The notes beneath the pieces are model-generated. The model was not told the origin of the DNA and did not search any database. It saw only the letters and a program-made list of their open reading frames with translations. This document shows positions 17,522-26,162 of a stretch of 64,000 nt of DNA, piece after piece (the first letter of the stretch is position 1; every line of letters starts with the position of its first letter). The DNA is from Solidesulfovibrio alcoholivorans DSM 5433 (GTDB taxonomy: Bacteria > Desulfobacterota > Desulfovibrionia > Desulfovibrionales > Desulfovibrionaceae): contig NZ_JNJA01000001.1 of the NCBI RefSeq assembly GCF_000702665.1, positions 558,001-622,000 on the forward strand, written 5' to 3'. The position numbers and the translations under genes are program-made.

Positions 17522-19429
17522 ATGTGCGGCATCTGCGGATTCGTGAGCCTGCGGGGCGGGGAAGGGGAGGTCGGCGAGAGCCTTGCCGCCATGACCGACG
17601 CCATCGCCCACCGCGGCCCTGACGGCGAAGGCTTCTACCGCGACCTGTTTTCTTCCGGCGGCGGCGCGGCCCTGGGGCACCGCCGGCTCGCCATCATCGA
17701 CCTCGTCACCGGCGACCAGCCGCTTTTCAACGAATCCCGCCGGCTCGCCATCGTCTTCAACGGCGAAATCTATAATTTCGCCGCGCTGCGCGAGGAGCTT
17801 GCGGCCAAAGGCCACGTGTTCGCCACCTCCGGCGACACCGAGACCATCATCCACCTCTACGAGGAGATGGGGCCGCGCTGCGTCACGCGCCTGCGCGGCA
17901 TGTTCGCCCTGGCCATCTGGGACGCCGCGAAGCGGGAACTCTTCCTGGCCCGTGACCCCTTCGGCAAGAAGCCGCTTTATTATACGGCGCTTCCCGGCGG
18001 CGGCATCGCCTTCGGCTCCGAGCCCAAGGCGCTTTTCGCCCATCCGGACGTGCATCCGCGCCTCGACCCCTCGGCCGTGGCCCATTACCTGACGCTCCAG
18101 CACGTGCCCGAGCCGGCCACGGGCTTTGCCTGCATCCGCTCCCTGCCGCCCGGCCACGCCATGACCTGGCGAAATGGCCAAGGCCGGCCCGAGCGCTATT
18201 TTCAGCTCGACTACCTGCCCAAGCTCACGGGCAGCGCGGATGACCTCGCCGCCGAACTGCGCGCGCGCGTCACCGAGGCCGTGCGCCTGCGCCTCGTTTC
18301 CGACGTGCCGCTCGGCGCGCACCTCTCCGGCGGCGTCGATTCCGGCATCGTCACCGCGGTCATGGCCGGGCTCACCGACCGGCCCGTGCGCACCTTCTCC
18401 ATCGGCTTCACCGAGGAAGCCTTCAACGAAACCGACAAGGCCCGGGCCGTTGCCGCGCGCTACGGCACGCAGCACACCGAATTCACCGTCGGCTTCGACG
18501 CGGCGCGCGCCGTCATGGAAGACGTGGTCGCGGCCACGGACATGCCGTTTGCCGATCCCTCCGCCCTGGCCTCCTGGCACCTGTGCCGCCTCACCCGCGA
18601 GCACGTGACCGTGGCCTTAAACGGCGACGGCGGCGACGAAATGTTCGCCGGCTACCAGCGCTACTGGCTCGATCCCCTGGCCGACCTCTACGCGAAGCTC
18701 CCCCACGGCCTGACGCGCCGGTTCGTGCCCTGGCTGGCGGAAAAACTCCGCGCCCGCGGCGACGTGCCCGTGGAAGCCGACTGGCGCGCCGGCCTCAAAC
18801 GCCTGGCCCAGGCCGTGCGCGTGCCCCGCGCCGCCAGCCTCGTGCGCTGGGGTTCCTACTTCTCCCCCTGGGACCGGGAGGCGTTCCTGCGCCCGGATTT
18901 CGCCCGCGCCGCCAGACCCGACGACACCGTCGGCCTCTACGCCGAAGCCTTCGCCGCCGCCACGGCCGACAACAACCTCGATCGCGGCCTGTTCGCGGAC
19001 GTGCGCGTCTACCTGCCCGGCGACCTCCTCGTCAAAGCCGACCGCATGGCCATGGCCCACGCCCTGGAAGGCCGCTCGCCGTTCCTCGACGTGGAACTCG
19101 CTTCCTTCGCCGCACGCCTGCCCGCACGGCTCAAACTGCGCGGTCGCACCGGCAAATACCTGCTGCGTCGGGCGTTTGCCGACATGCTGCCGCCGCGCAT
19201 CGTTGGCCAACCCAAACGCGGCTTCGGCCTGCCCGTCAGCGGCTGGTTTCGCGGCCCCCTGCGCGCATTCGCCCGCGATCTGCTGACAGGCGGCCGGGTG
19301 GAGCGCGACATCGCCCGCCCGGAAGCCGTACAGGGGGTGCTCGATGCGCATGAGACGGGAGTGGCGGACCACGGCAAGCGGATCTATGCGCTGGTCATGC
19401 TCGAACTGTGGTTGCGGCGATATTTGTGA
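17522..19429 (+). CDS. Asparagine synthase-type glutamine amidotransferase (second copy)
   Basis: A 635-residue AsnB-like protein with catalytic Cys2 (MCGICGF), the glutaminase motifs RGPDGEG and FNGEIYNF, and the ATP-binding LSGGVDSG in the synthetase domain. Length and architecture match the amidotransferases of exopolysaccharide and exosortase-associated loci. The gene ends the glycan cluster. Directly after it lie the two large inverted-repeat hairpins of 19.5-19.9 kb, which probably end transcription from both sides. Confidence 0.9.
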   Translation: MCGICGFVSLRGGEGEVGESLAAMTDAIAHRGPDGEGFYRDLFSSGGGAALGHRRLAIIDLVTGDQPLFNESRRLAIVFNGEIYNFAALREELAAKGHVFATSGDTETIIHLYEEMGPRCVTRLRGMFALAIWDAAKRELFLARDPFGKKPLYYTALPGGGIAFGSEPKALFAHPDVHPRLDPSAVAHYLTLQHVPEPATGFACIRSLPPGHAMTWRNGQGRPERYFQLDYLPKLTGSADDLAAELRARVTEAVRLRLVSDVPLGAHLSGGVDSGIVTAVMAGLTDRPVRTFSIGFTEEAFNETDKARAVAARYGTQHTEFTVGFDAARAVMEDVVAATDMPFADPSALASWHLCRLTREHVTVALNGDGGDEMFAGYQRYWLDPLADLYAKLPHGLTRRFVPWLAEKLRARGDVPVEADWRAGLKRLAQAVRVPRAASLVRWGSYFSPWDREAFLRPDFARAARPDDTVGLYAEAFAAATADNNLDRGLFADVRVYLPGDLLVKADRMAMAHALEGRSPFLDVELASFAARLPARLKLRGRTGKYLLRRAFADMLPPRIVGQPKRGFGLPVSGWFRGPLRAFARDLLTGGRVERDIARPEAVQGVLDAHETGVADHGKRIYALVMLELWLRRYL

Positions 19430-19481
19430 TGGGAGCGTAGATGGAGCGGAGAGGAAGAGAAGAGGAAGAGAAGAGTGAAGA

Positions 19482-19648
19482 TGCCTCCGGCGGCCAGGAG
19501 GGGGTGACCCCCTCCTGGACCTCCTCAATGGGGGAGATGGTAAGCGGGTGGAAGCGTGGTCGTGGGCGGGCGTGCGTCGGCGAGGCCGGAATTTCCCCGG
19601 CGATGCCGTCGCTGCGCTCCTGGCTCGCCGGGGAAATTCCGGCCTCGC
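19482..19648 (+). repeat. Composite palindromic repeat, copy 2 (two hairpins)
   Basis: This gene-free stretch contains an 11-bp hairpin (19494-19518), then a shared linker AGCGGGTGGAAGCGTGG, then a perfect 24-bp inverted repeat (19580-19603 against 19625-19648, 21-base loop). The open frame that crosses it has no coding character. With the inverted copy at 19732-19903 it fills the space between two convergent genes. Confidence 0.85.
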
Positions 19649-19731
19649 AGGCCCGTCGCCCCTTCGGGGCGAGTTTGAAGGAATTTTACTGACCTAATTT
19701 CTCAAAATGCGGCGCTTCGCCGCTGGCGCCC

Positions 19732-19903
19732 GTGTTCTCGGAAATGGGTCGGCCCCGCAGGCCGCAAAGCCGGCCAGCACGGACGACCCATTTCCGAGAA
19801 CACAGACCCCGACGCACCGCGCACCGACCACGCTTCCACCCGCTCCCAACCTCCCCGTCCAGGGGGTCCGGGGGGGATGATCCCCCCCGGCCGCCGGAGG
19901 CAT
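19732..19903 (-). repeat. Composite palindromic repeat, copy 3 (inverted relative to copy 2)
   Basis: Reading the minus strand gives the same order as copy 2: the GC-rich hairpin (19868-19890), the linker around 19830-19860, then a perfect 20-bp inverted repeat (19732-19751 against 19784-19803, 32-base loop). The arm sequences of the long hairpin differ from copy 2, while the linker and GC-rich module are shared. It probably acts with copy 2 as a bidirectional transcription barrier. Confidence 0.85.
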
Positions 19904-19960
19904 CTTTCTCTGCTCTGCTCTCCTTCCTTCGCCTATCTTCCCCTTTCCATCCCGTCGTCT

Positions 19961-20719
19961 TCAGTTTGCCGTCATCGCCGCTTTCACGCCGGCCGGATCG
20001 ACCTGGTAGAGGACGTCGGTGAGGGCGTCGAGGGTGTCGCTGACGTTGTCCAGCGCAGGGGGTGTGGGCAGCACGGGGACATTGAGGCAGGAGAGGTCCA
20101 GGCAGGCGTAGGCGAGTTCTTCGTTGAGGCGGCAGGCGTCGCCGATGCCGCCGCAGGTATGTTCCTGTTCCTGGCGTTCGGGGTCGAGCGATCGGGTGAA
20201 GCGTAGCATCTCGGACGGGCACTGGCAGGAGTTGACGGATTCGATTTCCTGGTTGAGCGCCTTTGCGGTTGCCATGAGGTGGTTGAAACCCGGCACGCGG
20301 GCCTTGCGGCGCGGGTCGCGGGGGTCGGGGACGAAGGTGCCTTCGTTGTAGAGTTCCAGTTCCCGGCGCAGGTCTTCGTAGGCGTTGCGCACGGTCCTCC
20401 GGTAGCGGCCGCTGGCGGTGAGGCCCATGGCGGTGCGGGTATGCGGGGTGATGGCGTTTTTATCCTCGAAGGCGGACAGTTGCGCGATGTCGTAGCCCAG
20501 GCTGGAGAGGAACAGGTCGGCCGGGGCGCTGTCGAGGAGGAGTTTGCGGAAGGCCCGCCATCTGGCCAGGGCGAGTACTCCTTGGCGGGCGACCTTTTCG
20601 CGCATGCCGGCAAAGGCCTCCAGGCGTTCGTCCAGGCGGCGGCGGCGGGAAAAGAAATTGTCCGCCATCTCCGTGAGCAATTCCTGCTTGAGGTCGTCGG
20701 CGTATTCGTTTCCAACCAT
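19961..20719 (-). CDS. Hypothetical protein
   Basis: A 252-residue soluble, mainly helical protein read toward the repeat region. It is rich in Arg, Glu and Leu in its first half (RRRRLDERLEAFAGMREKV) and has several cysteines late (SCQCPSE, HTCGGIGDACRL, ACLDLSCLN) that could bind metal or form disulfides. No signal peptide or membrane segment is evident. I do not recognise the family. The start at 20719 is the first ATG of the frame. Neighbouring genes run the other way, so it is transcribed alone. Confidence 0.75.
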   Translation of the reverse strand: MVGNEYADDLKQELLTEMADNFFSRRRRLDERLEAFAGMREKVARQGVLALARWRAFRKLLLDSAPADLFLSSLGYDIAQLSAFEDKNAITPHTRTAMGLTASGRYRRTVRNAYEDLRRELELYNEGTFVPDPRDPRRKARVPGFNHLMATAKALNQEIESVNSCQCPSEMLRFTRSLDPERQEQEHTCGGIGDACRLNEELAYACLDLSCLNVPVLPTPPALDNVSDTLDALTDVLYQVDPAGVKAAMTAN

Positions 20720-20930
20720 GCGTGCATACTCCCTTGGGAATATCGTGTGCTTACCTGCTGGTATCCTGTGGATGCACGCTTGGCAAGACAGAGCCGCCGC
20801 CTCCGGGCGCGACCGGGGGGGGCGAGGCCGATGGGGCTGGGGGATGTTCCAGGGAAAGGCGGTGACATTTACCGTTCCATGTTTATATACGGCAAAGGTA
20901 TGAAATTTGCGACTCCCAAAGGAGGAGGCG

Positions 20931-21578
20931 ATGCAAACCGAGCTGTTGAACCCCCAAAATAGTGCGGTGATCTTTATCGATCACCAGCCGCAGATGACTT
21001 TCGGCGTGGCGAACATCGATCGCCAGACGCTGTTCAATAACGTGCTGTTGCTGGCCAAGGCCGCCAGCATCTTCAAGATCCCCACCATCCTGACCACCGT
21101 GGAAACGAAGAGTTTCTCCGGGAACATGTGGCCGCAGCTCCTGGCTATCTTCCCGGGACAGGAGCCCATCGAACGCTCCAGCATGAACTCCTGGGAGAGC
21201 GAGGCTTTTGTGAAGGCCGTGGCCGCGACCGGGCGCAAGAAGCTGGTCATGGCCGCCCTGTGGACCGAGGTCTGCCTGGTCTTTCCGGCCCTGGAGGCCC
21301 TGGGCGCGGGCTACGAAGTCTACGCGGTGGAGGACGCCTCGGGCGGCACGAGCCTTGCCGCCCACAACGCCGCCATGCGTCGCATCGAACAGGCCGGGGC
21401 CGTTCCGGTCACGGCGCTCCAGGTGCTGCTCGAATACCAGCGCGACTGGGCGCGCAAGGAAACCTACGACGACGTGCTGGCCGTGGTGAAGGAACATGGC
21501 GGCGCGTATGGCCAGGGCGTGGAATACGCCTACACCATGGTGCACGGTGCGCCCGCCAGCCGGGTAGCGGGGAAGTGA
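20931..21578 (+). CDS. Isochorismatase-like cysteine hydrolase (YcaC type)
   Basis: A 215-residue alpha/beta hydrolase of the isochorismatase superfamily. ATG 20931 has a strong ribosome site (AAAGGAGGAG). The Asp of the triad is in VIFIDHQPQM (about residue 18), a lysine follows in the region TGRKKLVMAA, and the TEVC motif supplies the catalytic cysteine in LWTEVCLVFPALEAL. The spacing fits YcaC-type hydrolases of unknown substrate. It forms a unit with the following monooxygenase/membrane gene and a ruined amidohydrolase. This grouping suggests amide or urea-type compound breakdown, with the AraC gene further on as a possible regulator. Confidence 0.87.
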   Translation: MQTELLNPQNSAVIFIDHQPQMTFGVANIDRQTLFNNVLLLAKAASIFKIPTILTTVETKSFSGNMWPQLLAIFPGQEPIERSSMNSWESEAFVKAVAATGRKKLVMAALWTEVCLVFPALEALGAGYEVYAVEDASGGTSLAAHNAAMRRIEQAGAVPVTALQVLLEYQRDWARKETYDDVLAVVKEHGGAYGQGVEYAYTMVHGAPASRVAGK

Positions 21579-21586
21579 GGGGCGAC

Positions 21587-22168
21587 ATGGACGACAAGGC
21601 CGCGATCGACGCTTCCGGACCGCTCACCGTGATCGCGGCCTGGAGGATCAAACCGGGCATGGAAGCGGCGTTCGAAGCCTGGCATCAGGGCATCCTCGCG
21701 GAAGCGGCACGTTTTCCCGGGCACCTCGGCAACATCGTCATGCGGCCGGGGGAGGCTTCCGATGAATACCGCGTCATCTTCCGCTTCGATTCCCTGGAGC
21801 ATCTGCTGGCCTGGGAAACCTCCCACGCGCGCGGCGAATGGCTGCGCAAGTCGGAGCATTTCCGGGCCTCCCCCATCCGCTACCGCAAAGGCTACGGCCT
21901 GGAGTTCTGGTTCGCCTCGCCCCGGGCCGCCGCGGACGGCCCGCCGCCGCGCTGGAAGATGGCGCTGGTGACGATCGTCGCCATCTATGTCCTCGTCAAT
22001 CTCGTGGGAATGGTCTTCGCCCCGTTCGTGGGTGGCCTTTCGCCCTGGCTCGTCGGTTTCGTGGAAACGGCGGTCATCGTGCTCCTCATGACCTATCTGG
22101 TCATGCCCGCCGTCACCCGCATGCTGGCCCGCTGGCTGTTTCCTGCCGCAAAGGATGCGCCGCCATGA
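21587..22168 (+). CDS. Antibiotic-biosynthesis-monooxygenase-fold protein with C-terminal membrane helices
   Basis: A 193-residue protein. The N-terminal 100 residues (LTVIAAWRIKPGMEAAFEAWHQGILAEAARFPG) form the ferredoxin-like ABM dimer fold. Two transmembrane helices follow (about 125-147 and 155-175). This two-part form occurs in proteins whose reaction is not known. It starts nine bases after the isochorismatase stop, and its own stop overlaps the start of the amidohydrolase pseudogene (ATGA), so all three were once one operon. Confidence 0.82.
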   Translation: MDDKAAIDASGPLTVIAAWRIKPGMEAAFEAWHQGILAEAARFPGHLGNIVMRPGEASDEYRVIFRFDSLEHLLAWETSHARGEWLRKSEHFRASPIRYRKGYGLEFWFASPRAAADGPPPRWKMALVTIVAIYVLVNLVGMVFAPFVGGLSPWLVGFVETAVIVLLMTYLVMPAVTRMLARWLFPAAKDAPP

Positions 22169-22790
22169 ACGCAAACTGCCGCTCTCGCGCTGGCCAACGG
22201 ACGCATCGCCACCCTGGATTCGAAAAAACCGCAGGTCACGGACGTGGCCATGGTCGATGGCCGCATCCTGGCCGTCGGCGACGGGGCGGATCTGGCCCAG
22301 CACGCCGGGCCTGAGTCGCTGCGCCTCCCTGGCCATGGGCTCCAAGCTCGGCTTCGACGACCAGGGAACTCCACCCGGCACTTCCTGCGCGAGCGCAACC
22401 GCCTGGGCTGACCAACTGCATCGACGCCGGAGACGATTTCCAGAACTCTCCCGACGACTACGAAGTGACGACCATCTGGCCGGGCGGGGCGAGCTGAACG
22501 TGCGCCTGGCCCACAACCTGTTCACCCAGAGGTCCGGGGCGGAATACGAGGATTTCGCCGCCGGGACGATCTCGCCGCGCAATCTCGAACGCGTGCGCGC
22601 CTTGGCGGCGGCATCGCCATCCAGGACCGCATGGTCTTCCAGGGCGGGTAGTTCGTGGCCCGCTATGGCAGCGAGGCCGGCAGGCGTGCGCCGCCCATCG
22701 GACGCATGCGCGAGCTCGGCGTCCCGGTCGGACCGGCACGCGCGTCACCCGCGTCTCCAGCTACACCCCCTGGGTTTCCTGGCTGAGCCG
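22165..22790 (+). pseudogene. Decayed YtcJ-type amidohydrolase (family 3)
   Basis: Pieces of one protein appear in order but in shifting frames: ALALANGRIATLDSKKP and VAMVDGRILAVGDGADLAQHAG (N-terminal strands), then STRHFLRERNRLG and TNCIDAGDDFQNSPDDYEV, LAHNLFTQRSGAEYEDFAAGT, GGIAIQDRMVFQGG, ARYGSEAGRR, IGRMRELGVPVG, and VSSYTPWVS. These match the family of exported or cytoplasmic amidohydrolases typified by YtcJ, normally about 550-620 residues. Several frameshifts, in-frame stops and at least two large internal deletions make it non-functional. It begins by overlapping the preceding stop, so it was the third gene of the operon. Confidence 0.8.
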
Positions 22791-22924
22791 TCGTCGTGGT
22801 GAATTCAGATCTGGTCTCTCGTGAAGCGGGGGGGCGTGAACTTTGGTACGCCATGCGCGGCATGACGTCGAGAGTGCGCCGGTGGCGAGCCTGAGGCCAG
22901 CAGCTTCCCGGAAGAAAAGGAGCC

Positions 22925-23100
22925 ATGATGCGTCCCGTCCGAGGAAGACTTCTGGAAAAATCTCGACGCCGCTGCGGGCCAGGACAAGGTTTTGCTCCTG
23001 GCTTACCTCCACAGCGGAGCAAGACGCAGCGTATTCTTCCGGCTCAAATGGTCGGGCGAGATTTTCCCGACAAGCAGGATCAGGCTCAGATGTGGGCAAC
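22925..23100 (+). pseudogene. Integrase fragment (middle section)
   Basis: Translation gives EEDFWKNLDAAAGQDKVLLLAYL, then SGARRSVFFRLKWS and RIRLRCGQRRE after a frameshift. This aligns with EEDFWKVYEVASGQDRVMLLVFL and ARRGEVFRLKWADID of the intact integrase at 57044-58156, the part around the first catalytic arginine. The C-terminal remainder of the same gene type occurs at 24200-24560, beyond the AraC gene. About 150 bases of the integrase between the two pieces are missing. Confidence 0.72.
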
Positions 23101-23200
23101 GACGGGAGAGAGTTTCATTATTCCTCCTGTCATGGGATGGTTTTAGGCGAGATTGACAATCTTTATCAATAATGAGAGAGGGCGTCATGGAGCATTAGTG

Positions 23201-24181
23201 ATGAAATATCGTATAAATATCCATAAGGAACAGGCTGGATGCAACGGAGAAATTACGCTCTCCGTGGAGTCGCGAGACGGGGTACTGGCCCCGGAAACCA
23301 GACAGGCTGCATTACGCCCAGGCCTTTTGTTGAACGTCTCCGGTGTGCTCCCGATTGAGGAGGCGAAGTTCCAATTTGAAATCGAAAACGCGCCTGTCCA
23401 ATTCGGGTTCATCCTCTCCGGGGCCAATCGGTTTTGCTATTACGACGGCATGCTTAAAAATCAAAAACGTCTCCATCCGTCCGGAAGTAATGGCATCTAC
23501 TATTTTCCTCACACATCCGGCTCTATCGAAAGCGACAGGCACGCCGGAGTGTCTCTTGTAAGCATTCTGGCTACACCGGATTTCCTGGATGAATACTTGC
23601 AAGAACCGAGCAAAACACTCCCCAGATCATTCGCTGCCATGATCAAAGGAGGCAAGGAGCAGTTCCATTGGAACGGTACCATGCGAGCGCCCAAGAAATC
23701 TCTGCTCTCTCAGATATTGTTCCAACCGTATGCCAGGCAGACAGCCAGGCTGTTTCTTGAAAGCCGGGTCTTGGAGCTGGTGGCAATGCAAGTGGAGGAG
23801 TGCCTTGGCTCTCTGGAAAAGAAACGAAAGGCACCGCCCCGCATATACAAGGCCGACATCGAACGCATCCGGGAAGCGCGACACCTGCTTGTCCGGGACT
23901 ACGACAGCCCGCCGGGCCTGTCTGCGCTGGCCAGGGCGGTGGGGCTCAATGAGAAGAAGCTGAAATACGGGTTCAAGCAGGTCTATGGGCAGCCTGTTTT
24001 CGAATATTTTCGGGACTCCCGTCTTGAGCATGCCAGAGAGTTGCTTGTTTCCGGCGGTGTGACCGTCAGCGAAGTCGCCTATCAGATCGGATATCAGAGC
24101 CTGAGCCATTTCAGTCGAGCCTTCCGGGAGCGCTACGGTCTCAATCCCAAGGAATACAGCCATCTCCGTGGCATGACCTAA
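23201..24181 (+). CDS. AraC-family transcriptional regulator
   Basis: A 326-residue regulator with an N-terminal sensing domain and a C-terminal pair of helix-turn-helix motifs (about residues 225-322). The ending VSEVAYQIGYQSLSHFSRAFRERYGLNPKEY is the family signature. The first HTH reads LSALARAVGLNEKKLKYGFKQVYG, as in PchR-like siderophore regulators. Start ATG 23201 is chosen over the in-frame upstream alternative because the extension has no family likeness. The gene lies between two fragments of one integrase, so it arrived by insertion or rearrangement. Its targets are unknown; the isochorismatase operon is a candidate only by nearness. Confidence 0.9.
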   Translation: MKYRINIHKEQAGCNGEITLSVESRDGVLAPETRQAALRPGLLLNVSGVLPIEEAKFQFEIENAPVQFGFILSGANRFCYYDGMLKNQKRLHPSGSNGIYYFPHTSGSIESDRHAGVSLVSILATPDFLDEYLQEPSKTLPRSFAAMIKGGKEQFHWNGTMRAPKKSLLSQILFQPYARQTARLFLESRVLELVAMQVEECLGSLEKKRKAPPRIYKADIERIREARHLLVRDYDSPPGLSALARAVGLNEKKLKYGFKQVYGQPVFEYFRDSRLEHARELLVSGGVTVSEVAYQIGYQSLSHFSRAFRERYGLNPKEYSHLRGMT

Positions 24182-24199
24182 GAACGTCTCGGCTCTGTC

Positions 24200-24560
24200 T
24201 GTCGTCGCCACGGAGAGTTTCTGTGTGCGTGCCGGCGACTCCCACGCATCACCAACCGGCAGCACCTTATGGAGCGGCTGTGCAAGAAGGCCGGCGTCCG
24301 GGAGTTCGGCTTCCACGCCATCCGGCATCTCAACGCGAGTATCATGTACCGCGAGGGACAGCCTGTGTCCGTTATCCAGGCGGTGCTCCGGCATAAGTCG
24401 CCGCAGACCACGACACGTTATCTCCAGAGCCTCGGCCTCAAGCAGACCCAGGAGGCCATGGAAGCGGTCATGGGCAAGCGCGGACCAGCGCAGTCGTCAG
24501 CCTCCAGAGGGTCGCGCAAGAGCAGGGGTAAAGTTTTGGACTTCCGAGGTCAGAAATGTG
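24200..24560 (+). pseudogene. Integrase fragment (C-terminal catalytic part)
   Basis: Encodes TNRQHLMERLCKKAGV, FGFHAIRHLNASIMYREGQ and VLRHKSPQTTTRYLQSLG, nearly identical to the end of the integrase at 57044-58156. It keeps HAIRH, the RHKS histidine and the tyrosine in TTRYLQ. The part before TNRQH is frameshifted (ESFCVRAGDSH), and nothing upstream of the AraC gene restores a full frame. It marks the remains of an older integration event at the same tRNA target. Confidence 0.85.
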
Positions 24561-24574
24561 GACTGCGTGTGGAC
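24557..24574 (+). repeat. Candidate integrase arm site 1
   Basis: TGTGGACTGCGTGTGGAC, a double TGTGGAC motif. Closely similar 18-mers lie beside every copy of the tRNA-Glu end in this window (27236, 40922, 58187). Function is inferred from position. Confidence 0.55.
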
Positions 24575-24577
24575 AAA

Positions 24578-24614
24578 TGAAAAAGCGGCTTACGCTGAAC
24601 ACGTAAGCCGCTGA
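24578..24614 (-). terminator. Relic tRNA-Glu-type terminator hairpin
   Basis: AGCGGCTTACG.. and ..CGTAAGCCGCT form a hairpin followed on the minus strand by TTTTT. It is almost identical to the hairpin beside the att copy at 27300. Here the tRNA end itself is missing after GCTGAATTC, so the attachment site has been cut away. Confidence 0.7.
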
Positions 24615-24678
24615 ATTCAACAGGTATTGCCAAGGAGAAACGAGCGGAGAGCGCGTAGGTTTGGCCTGTCCTGCCATC

Positions 24679-25011
24679 CTACGGTACGGTGATCTCCAGC
24701 CGGCCGATCAGATCCCCTGTGAGCCGGAAGGCGAAGCGCAAGGTCACGGGGCTGCCGGCGAAGTTGCCGGAAACAGTGGCCATGACCACGGCTTCTTCCC
24801 CGGACTGTTGGACGGAGATGGGCTCCGCATGCGGTTGGTACTGTTCGTTGGTTTCCTTTTCCCAGGTGCCAATGGCCACGTGGCCGCGGCGTTCCTGTTT
24901 TTCATCGATGACAGCCGCGTCCTGAGTGAAAAAACGCAGCATGGCCGTGGCATCGTGGGCGTTGGCAGCCATGAAGTAACCGGCAATGGCGGTGGGCAGT
25001 TCGATGGGCAT
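24679..25011 (-). CDS. NTF2/SnoaL-like small protein
   Basis: A 110-residue protein with the cone-like NTF2 pattern: MPIELPTAIAGYFMAANAHDATAMLRFFTQDAAVIDE, then a beta-rich half ending LTGDLIGRLEITVP. ATG 25011 is chosen because AAAGGAAAAGG lies just upstream; ATG 25032 and GTG 25047 are in-frame alternatives. Such proteins are often small enzymes or ligand-binding partners of oxidoreductases. The next gene, divergent from it, is a quinone-oxidoreductase-like enzyme, so the pair may share a regulated intergenic region (25012-25190). Confidence 0.8.
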   Translation of the reverse strand: MPIELPTAIAGYFMAANAHDATAMLRFFTQDAAVIDEKQERRGHVAIGTWEKETNEQYQPHAEPISVQQSGEEAVVMATVSGNFAGSPVTLRFAFRLTGDLIGRLEITVP

Positions 25012-25190
25012 GACCTTTTCCTTTTGTGACATGTTGTCGGGTACCACATTGTTACCCTGAGTCCAGGGCTAGGGCAGGTCCCTGACAGCCCATTGTCAAC
25101 AGGCTGGGAAGCGCCTCTGTGGCCACAGGGCTGTCAGGGGCGTGAGACAAGCTGGCTGGCCTCTGCAACCATCCAACAAAGGAGATCACC

Positions 25191-26162
25191 ATGTTTGCGG
25201 TGTATTGCGAGAAACCGAACGATGCCGAGCCGCTTCAGGCACTCGAGGTGGGGGAGCGCCCGGAACCGGAGGTCCCCGAGGGTTGGGTGCGGGTCCGCGT
25301 CACGCATGCAAGCCTCAATCGCCACGACATCTTCACCCTGCGCGGCATCACCGGCCAGGACACGCCCATCCCCTTCCCCATGATCCTTGGCAACGACGCC
25401 GTTGGCCGCCTGGATGACGGGACGGAGGTCGTTCTCTATCCGCTCATCACCAACGCCGATCGGGCAGGTGACGAGACTTTGGACCCAGGCTGGCATGTGC
25501 TGAGCGAAAAGGTCCAGGGCACATTTGCCGATTATGTGGTCGTGCCACACCGCAATGCCCTAGCCCTACCGAAGGGGCTCCCGCCGCTCGCCGCTTCGGT
25601 GCTGGGCACGGCCTGGCTGACGGCCTACCGCATGCTCTGCGTTAAATCCGGACTGCGCCCCGGGCAGGCCATGCTGGTGCAGGGAACCACAGGCGGCGTG
25701 TCCACGGCGCTCATCCAGATGGGATGTGCCGCCGGGATGGAGGTATGGGCCTCCAGCCGCTCCGAGGAGGGACGGGAATTAGCCCGCCGCCTCGGCGCGT
25801 GCCAGGTCTTTGCTCCAGGCGAGGTCCTGCCGCGTCGGGTCGAGGCGGTCTTCGACAGCGTGGGCACCGTCACCTGGGAGCACTCCCTGGCCTCGGTACG
25901 GCGCGGCGGAACCGTCATTACCATGGGCGTGACCACGGGGCGCATGGTACAGTTGGACCTGTTGCCAGTCATCGTCAATCAACTCACCATCAAGGGCTCC
26001 ATCATGGGCACAAGGGAGGAAATGCTCGACCTGATGAACTTCGTCGTCCGCCACGGCATTGCGCCGCAGATCGCGCAGGTGTTGCCCATGGAGCGGGCGC
26101 GGGAAGGCTTTGCGGCCATGTGCGCAGGGCGGCTTGGCGGCAAGATCGTCTTGACGCGCTAG
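25191..26162 (+). CDS. Zinc-less medium-chain dehydrogenase / quinone oxidoreductase-like
   Basis: A 323-residue MDR-family enzyme with a ribosome site AAAGGAGATC. The GroES-like part (about 1-130) contains HASLNRHDIFTLRGI. The Rossmann part begins near MLVQGTTGGVSTALIQMG, an NADPH-binding loop with a T-T-G-G-V variation on the usual GxGxxG. The zinc-binding cysteines of alcohol dehydrogenases are absent. Such enzymes reduce quinones or enones with NADPH. Its end overlaps the end of the convergent WYL regulator by four bases. Confidence 0.87.
   Translation: MFAVYCEKPNDAEPLQALEVGERPEPEVPEGWVRVRVTHASLNRHDIFTLRGITGQDTPIPFPMILGNDAVGRLDDGTEVVLYPLITNADRAGDETLDPGWHVLSEKVQGTFADYVVVPHRNALALPKGLPPLAASVLGTAWLTAYRMLCVKSGLRPGQAMLVQGTTGGVSTALIQMGCAAGMEVWASSRSEEGRELARRLGACQVFAPGEVLPRRVEAVFDSVGTVTWEHSLASVRRGGTVITMGVTTGRMVQLDLLPVIVNQLTIKGSIMGTREEMLDLMNFVVRHGIAPQIAQVLPMERAREGFAAMCAGRLGGKIVLTR

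Noticed and set aside
19441..19692. Open frame of 83 codons after the second amidotransferase
   Set aside because: It is a translation of the composite palindromic repeat and has no coding character.
24225..24614. Open frame over the integrase fragment in a second frame
   Set aside because: The catalytic motifs are read in the neighbouring frame; this one is a shadow.
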